A stretch of 64,000 nucleotides of DNA from Chlamydoabsidia padenii (Eukaryota > Mucoromycota > Mucoromycetes > Mucorales > Cunninghamellaceae): NCBI GenBank assembly GCA_025330725.1, contig JAIWND010000038.1, positions 166,240 to 230,239 of the forward strand. The letters are read 5' to 3'. Of this stretch, positions 12,661 to 23,314 are shown one piece after another. Below the pieces are notes generated by a model that saw only the letters and a program-made list of their open reading frames with translations, searched no databases and was not told where the DNA came from. The stretch's first letter is position 1. Each line of letters opens with the position of its first letter. The position numbers and the translations under genes are program-made.

Positions 12661-14226
12661 TCAAGGGCTTGGGATGAGATTACTTCGAGATAACTGTAGA
12701 GGTATGTCATTCACCTCATCATCATCACCATCATCATCTTCAGTATGATGATATATATGGTAGTGATCGGGTTTAGGAGGGCAATTGGCCTTGATTTTCT
12801 CTAACCTGTTCAAAGCATCGGCACTAAGTACATCTTGAATATCAGTGGATGCAGTACTGGTACTCTGATTAGAAGAGGATGTATTCCCATTCGACTGGGG
12901 TAATCCGAGAGTAGGTTTATCGTCAATATGAGGACTACATAACAAGATGGGAATGTTAAAAAAGCGAATCGTTTTTCTTCTTCTTCTATTACTTACTTTG
13001 TTATAACGGCAAGACAAGCAAAACAAGAAGCTACAGGACCTAAAAAGTTCCAAATGGTACAAAGTGCATAACTTCCCCTGGTATTACGAATAATCTGATC
13101 TCGTAAGATCCCATACAGCAGCAGGAACACGGCGAACCCCGCCAGGGCTAAAACTAGAACGGCCACCAAACTCCGGATCTTGAACAGGCCAGCCTGAATC
13201 TTCTGTTCCTGAGCCGCCGAGGTTTTGAATTTCTTGAGATGGGATTGTAATAGCCAGACAAGACGGATGCCGGTATATAGTACCGCACTGGCTAATAAAC
13301 CACAATGGAGGAACCAAAACACATAGAGTAATCGGATAAAGATCTCTGCCATGGCGAGGTGTGAGGTGCCCAGAATCCCTGATGCGATGGAACACACATT
13401 ATTGACAAGAAATGGTAAAAAAAGAAAGGTGAGCCCGATGACATCGACTGTTTTTGTTGATGGTAACCATTGTCTCGCTGTTGATTTGTGGCTCTAATAT
13501 TGATATAAAAAAAATTTAATATCTGAGTTTGAGGATTAAGGTTTTTTTAAAACCCGATCCCCCCTTTTTTTTTCTTACATCTGCCAGTGTCTGTGCAATG
13601 CCGAGTAAATAAAGTGCACAAGCACCATACCCCTAGTAATCAACAAAAAAGAAGGATGAGCGAGGAAAGACAGGAGGGGGAAAACATACAAACTGCCAGG
13701 GAAATTCAAAAATGACTTGAACAAAAAGTTAGTCGGAATAATGGATGATTTCATTGTCGCTTGCACACACTTACAAGATCTTGCCAGTATATTGGTTCGT
13801 GAAACATCTGCCACGAGTATAATACCTGTCAACATCCGCACTGTTATATATGTATATATAAAGGTCAAAAAGGAAGAAGGAAGGAAAAAAGACACTTACA
13901 TAGATTGAAAATAGTCAGAAAGAACATTAAGCAATCGATGGGTTTTGGCTTCAGTAACGACGCCGAGTTTAAATCGAATAACCGTTGACCTTTATAAAAG
14001 AAACGATGAAGGAATATACCAAAAGCTAATACATGTTTTGATGAGAAGAAGTGAAGATATATTGGTTTGTATGCTTACAGAAAACAGAGACCACGGCAGA
14101 AAAGATGATCATGACAAGATAGATGGTTCTCAACCCGGCCGAGTCCACACAATCATAAATCGTCAGTCGAAAATCACAATAACAGGTCCCGTCTCGACAT
14201 AGATGGGTCAACGAACGCACGTCCAT
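12661..14226 (-). CDS. Seven-helix membrane protein B (tandem paralogue)
   Basis: Paralogue of the gene at 10445-11901, same strand, about 0.76 kb apart. Roughly seven exons, including some very short ones between 13600 and 13990, so boundaries there are uncertain. I chose MDVRSLTHLCRDGTCYCDF at 14226 because it aligns with the N-terminal Cys segment of the paralogue; an upstream in-frame Met at 14301 would add only a Phe/Leu run. Helices include AVVSVFC, PIDCLMFFLTIFN, a GYGACALYLLGIAQTL region, LPFLVNNVCSIASGIL, LYVFWFLHCGLLASAVLY, VLVLALAGFAVFLLLYGI and YALCTIWNFLGPVASCFACL. The C-terminal tail differs from the paralogue: it is Asn/Ser-rich and has an acidic Asp stretch (EDDDGDDDEVND). No function can be assigned. 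Confidence 0.68.
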
Positions 14227-15145
14227 TTCAGCTGATAGGAAAGAGAAAGGAGGAAAAAGGAAAAAAATAAAAAGAGAGAACATCGTTAATAAAACGCTCA
14301 TATGTACTACCCAAACAAGCCAGTACTCCGCTATACTGGGAACTCCATTAGGTTAGTTCTATAAAAACAAACTTTGTTACACACCTATACATTCGAAAGC
14401 AATCCAGGGAAAAACTTATGGTATATCATAAAGAACTCCTGGCGCTATCTTTGTTGGAACGAGTTGTAAATAAAAAGTTAATGATGTGGTACGTACTATA
14501 TGAACACTGTCCATTCAAAAGATCATCTTATCATTGGCATCTCGTTTTACGCGGAGATGGGCGCAAGACACAAATGGATCGCTCATCCATTCATGCGTTT
14601 TCAAATCCCGACGGTGATTCATTTGGCCTTTATGCAAACGTATTATCTTCCTGGGAATGCTAGGCGCATGGGACTTGGTAAGAGCACTACTTGCTCAGTT
14701 GTTAACGGATGCTAATGATTAAAGTGGTGATGTCGACACTATGGCATATTTCCAACATACTTTACCGCAAAAGCCAAGCTCCAAGATCCTTGTGTCAGTA
14801 TGTTCAGATTTGCAATGACTTTTTGATTTTTTTCTAGACGGGAGGAATCTTCATTTACCAAAATTCCGTGCGCCTAACTATTCCCTATCTTCCTTTTATT
14901 GTTCGGGTGCTTTCTTGTCATTGACATTTATATTCGTCAAATGATATAGTGTTTTAATATACGACTGACCAAAGTTATACTATAAAACAATATAGTTAAC
15001 CATCACTCTTCTTTTGGAGGGGGGACTTTATATCAAAGGTTATATTATAATCTATATCATAATGATAAAAGAGTAGACAAGTAAAAAAAAAAAAAAGATT
15101 GTTTATTGATCAAATAAAATTAGTACAGTATATTTATATATATAT
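14227..15145. promoter_or_regulatory. Spacer with motif pair and MITE insertion
   Basis: Contains ATTCATGCG at 14589-14597 directly followed by TTTTCAAATCCCGAC at 14598-14612, about 370 bp upstream of membrane protein B. A MITE is inserted at 14653-14885. The rest is AT-rich 3' flank of the GH3 gene. No gene is supported. Confidence 0.5.
14653..14885 (+). mobile_element. MITE, copy 1, complete with 9-bp target duplication
   Basis: A 233-bp element with inverted ends: GGGAATGCTAGGCGCA at 14653-14668 and its imperfect reverse complement at 14861-14885 (CCGTGCGCCTAACTATTCCC). It is flanked by a perfect 9-bp direct repeat, TATCTTCCT, at 14644-14652 and 14886-14894. A 9-bp duplication with inverted ends fits Mutator-like (MULE) non-autonomous elements. 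It has no coding capacity. Related copies lie at about 25245-25473, 44317-44556, 45627-46127 (two units) and 52840-53090. Confidence 0.8.
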
Positions 15146-17644
15146 CTAAAGAGTAACAGTACGGTAGCTTCGCCAAGTCTTATAATCCAGCAGAGCATAA
15201 AAATCCAAGAGTTCAACCCAGTCGACATACGACTTGACCACTCCACGAGACTTGAGGACTTGATTAGCATAAGCGACCAACCCCAACCCAATACCCCGGC
15301 CACGATGATCACAAGATACCCCCACACAAGCCATGCCTCCACTATGTGATTCCCCAAACATCTTGGTCCAGATCAGATCGGCACGTTGAGGATGCGACAC
15401 ATGAGTGGTATAAATAATCGTGGTACCAAGAATCATGCCATTTTGATCATCTTGTCGCGCCACCAGTACATCTTGATAATCACCGAGATCGAGATGATGA
15501 CGATAGGTCGAATACCAGTAAGGAAAGTGGGTGCGTTGGAATGCCTCGAGTTGTGGGCGGTCGTGAGGCACCAGTCGGCCAAACCAGATACGTTCGCGCT
15601 TCATACGTTGAGATAATCGATCGGGCATGCCTTGATATGTTGTCAGATCACCCATGAGATCATGTACTTGAGTGGGTGCCACGTTCCAGCGGCGTTTAAT
15701 GAAAAAGGGCGCAAATCGTTCGTGTGTCGCAGGCAAGCCCGGGAAGAACCGTGGGTACGTCGAGCCCAATCGTAATGTCGTAGTATGATTTGATCGGAGG
15801 TGAGCGAGAGCCGTATCGTGTAATTGAGACCCGATGCCTTGGTTCCGATAGGCGGGATCCACCATCAAGAGAGCCAATTGTCCATGAGTGCCATCGTCTT
15901 CTTGTCGAATCATCGTCGCTGCAAAACCCACCACCTTGTTATCTTGTCGTGCCACGAAATGGACCGGGTTTGTATGAGGATTCGTGAGGACTTTATCTAC
16001 TTGTTCCTTGTCCAATGGCCAGTCCTCACCAAATACGTGATCCCACAGAGCCACTACTTGATCGAGATCTCTTGCTTTATCGTAAGACTGGGACGGAATC
16101 GTCACGGGTAATTTACTTTGCGCCGTGATTTCACCAAAGAGGACCTTGACCGCCGCTTCATGAGCAGGTGGAGTGTATTCGTACGTAACCAAATAAGTGC
16201 CAATGTCAGGGAATACCATCAAGTCATAAGGATTGATCACCGCCGTCACCACCAATTTATCACCAGCCAAACAATGGACACGTTGGACGAGATCGGCTTG
16301 GAAGGGGTGAAGATTTGCATTCGCGGTGCCGATAATCACATAGGTAGCCTGCTTGATTTGATCTTGGTCCAATGGTGTCTTGTCGTCGAATACCACATAA
16401 TCGGTATTAGCATGTCGGCGTAAGAGTGATTCGTAAAACGAGTGGAATGGATCAGGTTCAGAATCAATGGCAAGAGTCAGAGGAACATGGGCAGCCAAAA
16501 AGAGGATTTTCTGGTGATTGTCGGTAAGATTCAATGGCAAGATCTCGTTACGCACCAAAGTAGGTACGGCATCGTACAATCGGTTGCAGAGTGCTTGATG
16601 TTCAGGGCACCCAATAATTGCCAGATCGTCCTCCTTGTCTTGCCATCGCAGGTACTTGTCCTTGAGTTTAGCCACCCGATCGAGAGAACGCACCAAAGCA
16701 TCACCATCCAACTTATCATCATCCAGTGCTTGTTGAATACGAGCAAATGCATCCAGTTGGAATTCCGCAGTATGAGAGATCATCACCATATCATTGCCTG
16801 CTTGTAAAGCCATCACCGCACCCAGTCCACAGCCCACAGTTTCCTTGATCGCATCCATTTCCAAACAATCCGTGATAATCACACCATCATATCCCATTTG
16901 TTGTCGCAACAGATCATGTACCACCGAGCGGCCCAGACTGGCTGATGAGGGGGTGAGTTGAGGAAGTGCCATATGGCCCACCATGATCGAGTCCGCACCA
17001 CCTTGGACAGCGTGTTGGAAGGGAACCAGTTCGACTTGGTTCAATTGAGCCAAAGATTTATCAATCACAGGTACACCGAGATGAGAATCCGTGGCAGTAT
17101 CACCATGACCGGGGAAATGCTTGACACTGGTTGCCACCTGACCGTCTTGGTACCCTTTGACTTGAGCCATGCCGAGGGATGCTACCAGATGAGGATCTTG
17201 ACCATACGAGCGTACACCAATCACAGGGTTCAGGGCATTGTTGTTCACATCCATCACCGGTGCTAAATTCCATTGGATTCCCAGGGCTCGTAGTTCCCGT
17301 GCCGTTGCCGATGCCACCAGGGTCGCCGCTTCTTTGTCACCCATGGCCCCCAACGCCATATTGCCAGGAAGATAAGTGCCGCTACTACCTAATCGTCGCA
17401 CCACACCGTTTTCTTGATCCACTGCAATAAATAAAGGTCGTTCATGTCCAGCATCTTGGGCAGCTTGTTGTAATTGTTGGGTGAGACGTCGCACTTGGGC
17501 TGGAGTATCAATGTTGCGTGAGAAGAGAATGATGGAGCCAAGATGATAGTGCTTGATAAGATGAAGGATTTCAGGAGTAGGTTCAAGGCCATGGAACCCA
17601 CACATTAGTAACTGGCCCAATTGTTGTTGTTGTAACTTGGTCAT
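15146..17644 (-). CDS. GH3 beta-N-acetylglucosaminidase fused to GNAT domains
   Basis: A multidomain enzyme of 832 residues in a single exon, unlike its intron-rich neighbours. Residues ~1-350 form a NagZ-type GH3 domain: AVDQENGVVRRL at ~74-85, the family signature KHFPGHG at 175-181 with the Asp-His pair in GDTATDSH (181-188) that serves as acid/base, and the nucleophile Asp in ITDCLEMDAI (~259). A GH3 C-terminal-like region follows. From about residue 560 there are two GNAT-like repeats with acetyl-CoA loops YRNQGIGSQL and HRGRGIGLGL. The same architecture is known for a Rhizomucor miehei GH3 N-acetylglucosaminidase carrying a glucosamine N-acetyltransferase region. Expected role: hydrolysis of N-acetylglucosaminides from chitin or wall turnover, and acetylation of glucosamine. 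No signal peptide is seen from MTKLQQQQL, so it is probably cytosolic. The Met at 17752 would add only a basic/Ser leader. Confidence 0.87.
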   Translation of the reverse strand: MTKLQQQQLGQLLMCGFHGLEPTPEILHLIKHYHLGSIILFSRNIDTPAQVRRLTQQLQQAAQDAGHERPLFIAVDQENGVVRRLGSSGTYLPGNMALGAMGDKEAATLVASATARELRALGIQWNLAPVMDVNNNALNPVIGVRSYGQDPHLVASLGMAQVKGYQDGQVATSVKHFPGHGDTATDSHLGVPVIDKSLAQLNQVELVPFQHAVQGGADSIMVGHMALPQLTPSSASLGRSVVHDLLRQQMGYDGVIITDCLEMDAIKETVGCGLGAVMALQAGNDMVMISHTAEFQLDAFARIQQALDDDKLDGDALVRSLDRVAKLKDKYLRWQDKEDDLAIIGCPEHQALCNRLYDAVPTLVRNEILPLNLTDNHQKILFLAAHVPLTLAIDSEPDPFHSFYESLLRRHANTDYVVFDDKTPLDQDQIKQATYVIIGTANANLHPFQADLVQRVHCLAGDKLVVTAVINPYDLMVFPDIGTYLVTYEYTPPAHEAAVKVLFGEITAQSKLPVTIPSQSYDKARDLDQVVALWDHVFGEDWPLDKEQVDKVLTNPHTNPVHFVARQDNKVVGFAATMIRQEDDGTHGQLALLMVDPAYRNQGIGSQLHDTALAHLRSNHTTTLRLGSTYPRFFPGLPATHERFAPFFIKRRWNVAPTQVHDLMGDLTTYQGMPDRLSQRMKRERIWFGRLVPHDRPQLEAFQRTHFPYWYSTYRHHLDLGDYQDVLVARQDDQNGMILGTTIIYTTHVSHPQRADLIWTKMFGESHSGGMACVGVSCDHRGRGIGLGLVAYANQVLKSRGVVKSYVDWVELLDFYALLDYKTWRSYRTVTL

Positions 17645-18131
17645 GATAAAAAGTGGTGCCAAAAGATGTGAGAAAGAAAGAGTTGAAAAAGGAAGAGAGA
17701 GAGAGGGTGGGGATTTTTTCTTTTTCTTTTCTGGAGTCGTTGTCTTTTTCAAATCCCGCTTTCGAACCTTATTTTATTCTTACCTGGACCCTGACAAAGC
17801 ACGAATGTATCCTTTCCCTTCAGTCAAAGAACAACATGACACTTACTTTTTCAAGAATAATAATGATATCCAACTTGATTTTTTTTTATTTTCACCATGA
17901 TTACTTTTTAAAAAAGAATAAAGAGTCATTCTAGATTCCCCTCCGAAAAGTCGGAAAAAGGGACCATCTCCACATCGGAGACTATTCACAAGACCCGGGG
18001 TAAAAATAAAAAAATAAAAAGCTTATGTCAGCGACACATTCATCACCAATTATATAAAAGAATTGAGGGAGTGGATACCCATAGTTTATTTAAAATCTAT
18101 TACACTATGTTTATATATACTATAACTACAA
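17645..18131. promoter_or_regulatory. Promoter of the GH3-GNAT gene
   Basis: A perfect recurrent motif, TTTTTCAAATCCCGCT at 17745-17760, lies about 100 bp upstream of the start codon at 17644. A purine-rich tract (17680-17710) separates it from the ATG. The right half is the 3' flank of the gene ending at 18132, with AT-rich poly(A)-type DNA. Confidence 0.55.
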
Positions 18132-18956
18132 TTAAGGATCGGCCAAGAGGACATGGGCTAATTTCTTGCGAGTATGTGCTGACCTGGTTTGATCTTCCAT
18201 CAATCTGGTGACTTGTTGTTGTAAAGTGTCGATTTGATTTGTCATGGTAGTAATTTGAGTTTGTAAATCATTGACAGTGGTTGAGAGTTGTTCACAAGAA
18301 GGACAAGTCGTCGGTCCAGCCGTCGTCGTCGTTGTTACTATCAAGGGTGAAGAAGGTAAAGGTGGAGTGGATGTAGTGGATGCCAATTCATCTTCTTCAT
18401 TATCATCTTCTGGTTTTGTCGTATCGTCGTCGTCGTCTTCTTCTTCTTCATTATCGTCTTCATCCATATCATCTTCTAGATCACTAGTATCATCATCAAT
18501 ATCGTCGTCTTCATCATCGTCTTCTTCATCATCTTCTTCTTGTTGTTCCCTTTTGTTATCCACCAAGAGTAAACTAGTAGATGATTCACCACGCATCCGT
18601 TTCCTTGATCCAGCCATGAGAATAGGTCGATCGGTGGTTGATTCAGGATTAGACAAGATACGCCGCCTTTTCCGTTTTGTCGAACAAGTGTCGTCTTCTC
18701 GTCGTTTTTGATAATTACCCATCAATAAGCATCCAGAGTACTTTTTTTCATTTTCCGAATGGAAATCAAAAGGTGTGCCCATCAAATAATCGAAAAAGTA
18801 GTCGATTTTGTATTTATGCATCCATCGTTTCACCCGTTGTGCGAATTGAGGTCGACCGAGCATATCAGATAAACCCAATTGACCTACCAATTGAGACCAA
18901 TTCTTGATCTAATCCATAAAATAATAATAAAAAGATGAGTAATGTCATGTATATTA

Positions 18957-18987
<31 letters not shown>

Positions 18988-19411
18988 TACCTGTCTGTTG
19001 TGTAACTTGTTGACAAGAACAAAGATATCCCAAGTGGTATAAGATAGATCGCCAGTCCGTGGTACAGAGGAGAATTTGCGTCGAATATACATCAAACCTT
19101 CAATACCATCACCAATACTATCAGAATCATAATGTAGTATGAATTGAATATACCCATCTTCAATGTTCTCCGCCGTCACGTTACTGCCATTGATCGTCAT
19201 CGGTTGGAGTTTAGATCGTCGTTTTTGGCGTAATAATTCTTCATCCTTTAATCGGACCAACGAGTCGTCGTCGTCTTTGGTTGGTGGGCTAGTAAAATCT
19301 TGTGGTTGTTGGTGGTGATAAGTTGTGTTGGTATGTGATAATAACGTGACAGGTGAGGAGGTCGTTGTTGGGAATAATGGTTTGGAAAGTGGATACAAAG
19401 TTGGGCTAGTG

Positions 19412-19445
<34 letters not shown>

Positions 19446-19789
19446 GATGATGATGGTCAGTGGCATCCACGGATGGTGAGTATTGTTGTTGTAATTCAGT
19501 CCAAGTGCTATCTTCCAACTATACAAAAAACATGTTAGTGGAATTACATCTACATTCTTTAGCCTTTTTTTTTTTTTTTTCCTTCTTTTTTCTTTCACTT
19601 TACTTGAGAGGTTGGATAGGTATCGTACATGTCAGGTGGAGGTGGGTAACCAGGTTGTGTTAGTGTGGATGAAGTGGTAGTATTGGTCATGGGTGAAGTA
19701 GAGCCAGGTGTAGAAGGAATAAAAAGAGGTTCCATAAGATTATCATGTCGACCTTGAGCCGAACGATGAACAAGATCAGACAAGTTCAT
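18132..19789 (-). CDS. Abp2-like (ARS-binding protein 2 domain) nuclear protein
   Basis: Three exons: about 19602-19789, 18990-19518 and 18132-18908. The intron between the last two carries an (AT)n microsatellite at ~18959-18987. After a low-complexity N-terminus with a Gln run (from a GTT/TTG repeat at 19413-19446) comes a compact conserved block: ENIEDGYIQFILHYDSDS, RRKFSSVPRTGDLSYTTWDI, FVLVNKLHNRQ-IKNWSQLV and FAQRVKRWMHKYKIDYFFDY. This order (hydrophobic helix, RRxFxxxPR, W-x-QL, VKRWM-x-x-x-x-x-D-x-FF-x-Y) is what I recall of the fungal Abp2 domain (S. pombe ARS-binding protein 2). Basic KRKRRR (nuclear signal), a long Asp/Glu stretch and a C-terminal coiled coil (LQTQITTMTNQIDTLQQQV) follow. 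A DNA-binding or chromatin role is inferred from the family; the assignment is by eye. Confidence 0.65.
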
Positions 19790-20336
19790 AAATGATTGTA
19801 GGATAAAGAGTAAAAGAAAAGGGAAAAAAAAAAAAAAGGCGGTGATTGGAAAAATAGTAAAAAGCTATGTTTATTAATCTTTGTTTATATCTCAAAAGGT
19901 AGGAGTGATCCTCCACCAATCATGGGCTATAAAAAAGAAACCTTGTTTTAGGTAAAAGAGAGACTTTTTTAGTGGGACGATGATAGAAGCCTGCCTTATT
20001 TGGTACAAAAAAGCTACAAACTCTTTTTTTATAACAAGACGATGCGGAGTTTCATACACACTATCAATTTATTGATAGGATTTCACTGAGAACAAAAACA
20101 AAAGGTCATTGATATCAATAGCGAGAAAGGAGGTTATATCAATTAGTATGCGCAAGGAGAATCAGTATACATATACACTTGAAAATAATCAACTGACCAA
20201 TTTTACATTGAAGCAATGAAGATGAATGGATTACCCCCTTTGTTTATTTCAACTCCCGACTAAATCGACCTTTTTATTTCCAACCTCCCGAAAAAAAAAA
20301 AAAAAAAAGAGTCCCTTCTCTTCTTTATTACAAAAA
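19790..20336. promoter_or_regulatory. Divergent promoter, Abp2-like / acyl-CoA-binding gene
   Basis: A recurrent-motif variant, TTTCAACTCCCGAC at 20247-20260, lies about 80 bp upstream of the plus-strand ATG. A weaker one, GGCGGTGATTGGAAAA near 19838-19853, lies about 50-60 bp upstream of the minus-strand ATG. A purine tract (20290-20308) and a CT-rich leader precede the plus gene. Confidence 0.45.
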
Positions 20337-21357
20337 ATGACAGCCATTCCCCAGATGGAACTTTGGTTCGAAAGCGCCTTTGACTATCTCAACACACATA
20401 CAGTTAGTGTTTCCAAAGAAAACAAACTCAAGGTAAAATAAGAGAATCCATCTCCCTTCTTCTTTACTAATACAATAGTTTCTAGTTTTATGGCTACTTC
20501 AAACAAGCGACAACGGGCGATTGTACGATTCCTAAACCTAATCTCTTTGAATTCGTAGCCCGGGCGAAATGGGATGCTTGGAACCAATTGAAAGGGATGC
20601 CGGCACAAATGGCAATGGAAGCCTATGTGACACTGGCCGAACAACTTGACATTGGGTGGACACGACAAGGTGAATATGAATCAACCTCAACACAGGGTCA
20701 TCAGGTAAACAAAAGGGGGGTGGATCTTGTCGATAGTTTGGTTTAACATGTTACTTGTTAGGACCCTGATGAAGATACTGGACACTTGATGAGCTCTTTG
20801 GCTCATGGTGATGACGATGACGACGAAGTGTAAGTAGCAGTGCTTAACATGTAGTGTACTAATGACTTGTTTTAGGAAGGGATTGATTGGGTATACCAAG
20901 AAGAATGATTTGAATGGGGTGCGTGAAGCGATCAAGGAAACAAAGGAACCTGTAAACACCGTGGATGAAGAGGTAAGAAAGAAAACACAATGAATCATCA
21001 TCATATAATAACACATTCTTTATATTTAGGGCTTGACAGCATTACATCATGCTTGCGATCGAGGTTATACTGATATGGTAAAGTTATTACTTGACTTGGG
21101 TGCTAATGTCAATGCTACCACAAATGATATGGAAACACCTTTACATTATGGTAAGTAGAACACATCTGGATTTTGATTTTGACTCATGGGATCCTCCTCT
21201 CTCTTTTTCTATAGCATGTATCTCTGAACAAGTGGCGGCGGCACAACAGTTACTGGATCATGGTTGTGATACCTCACTGTTAGATTCCGATGGCCAAACT
21301 GCGTTTGATCTTGTGGATCAATCATTCCTTGATCTTTTGAAAATCCCCATAGAATAA
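20337..21357 (+). CDS. Acyl-CoA-binding protein with ankyrin repeats (ACBD6-like)
   Basis: An N-terminal acyl-CoA-binding domain (residues ~1-90) shows the family features: FYGYFKQATTGDCTIPKP (in FYGYFKQ the Tyr and Lys contact the ligand), then ARAKWDAWNQLKGMPAQMAMEAYVTLAEQL. An acidic linker follows, then two to three ankyrin repeats: GLTALHHACDRGYTDMVKLLLDLGANVNA and ETPLHYACISEQVAAAQQLLDHGCD. This order is the same as in animal ACBD6 and plant ACBP1/2. It binds long-chain acyl-CoA in the cytosol; the ankyrin part probably docks partners. About five exons with short introns (for example donor at 20705, with a G run just after it). The ATG at 20337 follows an A-rich leader. Confidence 0.87.
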
Positions 21358-21564
21358 AATATTATATGTACATAGATAAAGTAAAATAGTAGTAATAATA
21401 AAAAAGAAGATGGTTTAATTGGATGTTGTTATTGTTTTTTATTGTTGTAATATAAAAAAGAGGATGCGGTAGATGGTCTAATTGTAAAAAAAAAAAAAAA
21501 AAACAGGGGGGAAGTGGGAATGCAATAAAAAAATAAAAGAAAGAAAGACATATACAAATAAAAA

Positions 21565-23282
21565 CTACTTGTTAAAACTAGAAAAGTAGAAGGAAGGAGG
21601 TAAGTGTTCCAATAGACTTTCTTTGCGTCGTTCAACCAAGACCATAGTATTGGCAGCCAAGAAATCACAGGATAAGATATGTTGGAAACTGGTGGTGAGT
21701 GATACATCCAGACCACCTTTAAGCTTGGGATGATGATCGTCGGCCTTGCGTTTATTTTGATTCTTGGTGGATTTGGAAGAAGACAGATCGACTTGAGCCA
21801 TAAAGGTGCTACCATAGATAACCATCTTTTGTTTTTCTGCTGGATTATACGCCACACCACGGATTCGATCACGGAAGGTGGACAGTTTTGAGCCCGTCTG
21901 GTTGTCATGTGCCTTGGACCATTTTGTTTGACATTTATGTTCGATATCAAAGATTCGGAACGTATTGTCGGCATAGGCCACCAACAGTTCATTGGGTCGG
22001 AAGGGGTTGAAGGATAAGGTGGTCTGAGGAGTAATGGATCGAGGAAGAGTAAAGTGACGCTATATGGAAAGGAAAGGGAGTGTGAGTCGATTTGTACTTT
22101 CTTCTTCATCTTCTGCCTTACCTTTAAATTATCCAAACTGTAAACAAATGTATTGTTATGATCATCATTTGTTGCTAACCATTGACCATCTTCACTAACA
22201 GCAATATTGATTACGGTTTGAGGTACTGTTGTTTGTTGTTTGACATGTTGATGATGACCAAATTCAGCAAGGACTTGGAATTTATTTTGTTCCCAATGTG
22301 ACAGATCGATGATAAGGATCTTGGATTCTACCGTGACCACGATCAATTTATCAGAGCTAGGTGTGAATACCACATGATGACCACCAAGAGCAAGTTCATG
22401 TTGAGTTAAATAGGAGGCTAATGACAAATCAAAGTCGCGTACCTTCTTGACAGACCATTCATTGTTCTATATACATATATTAGTTAGGTTAATTATCCCC
22501 GAATCTATCTTTTTATTCTTTCTTTTTTACCTGTGATTCCAATCTGAATAATCGCACGTTTTCTACATCACAAGCAGCAACCCATTGTCCATTTTCAGAA
22601 AGAGCAGCCGAGGTAATATAACAATCATCTTTGAGTTGAATCTTCAATAAAAAGTCATGAGGTTCATACATTTCCGGAAGAGATCCCACCACAGTAGTAT
22701 CCAATTTCCCAGCTATAAACAAAAAAAAGAGAGATAAGTAAACCCATGACACTTCTCACCTTTCCACCCCCCCCTTTTTTTTTTTTACCTTGTCCTAATT
22801 TCCAAAGTGAAATAGTATCAAAGAAACGTGCCATGACCAACCGATGAGATTTGGACACCGAGATCAAGTGTTTCCTAGCAAAAGGTGTGATTCGATTTTG
22901 TTGCAAACGAGGATATTCCAAAGCAGGCGAAGATACCATTTCGACATCGACACCACCAGACACAATAGCATTCACTTCAGGTCGTTCATCCAAAGCCAAA
23001 GCACGAATATCATGCCAATGGTATCGTCGACTGCCCAAAGTAGCCCATGTGCCCTTGTTGTTGTTGTTCTTGTTTTGTACTCGACGACAGACCACCAATT
23101 TACGATCTACACCTGCTGAGAATAACATTTGGCCGTCCTTACTGATGACCACCGAGAGAATATCTGCACCGTGAGCCTTGATGGATTGTTTCATGGTGCC
23201 AAGTTCGGAATCCCAAAACATCAAGTTACCTAACGAATCACCAGAAATAATCGTATGGTTCCTAACATGATGAAATAGAGGT

Positions 23283-23314
<32 letters not shown>

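Noticed and set aside
7110..14226. Possible functional cluster of ammonium transporter and seven-helix proteins
   Set aside because: They are simply adjacent on the same strand, with separate promoters and no enzyme or regulator that would tie them into one pathway.
14227..14301. N-terminal extension of membrane protein B starting at 14301, looking like a signal peptide
   Set aside because: The Phe/Leu-rich extension is a translation of the T/C-rich leader, and the paralogue starts at the position equal to 14226.
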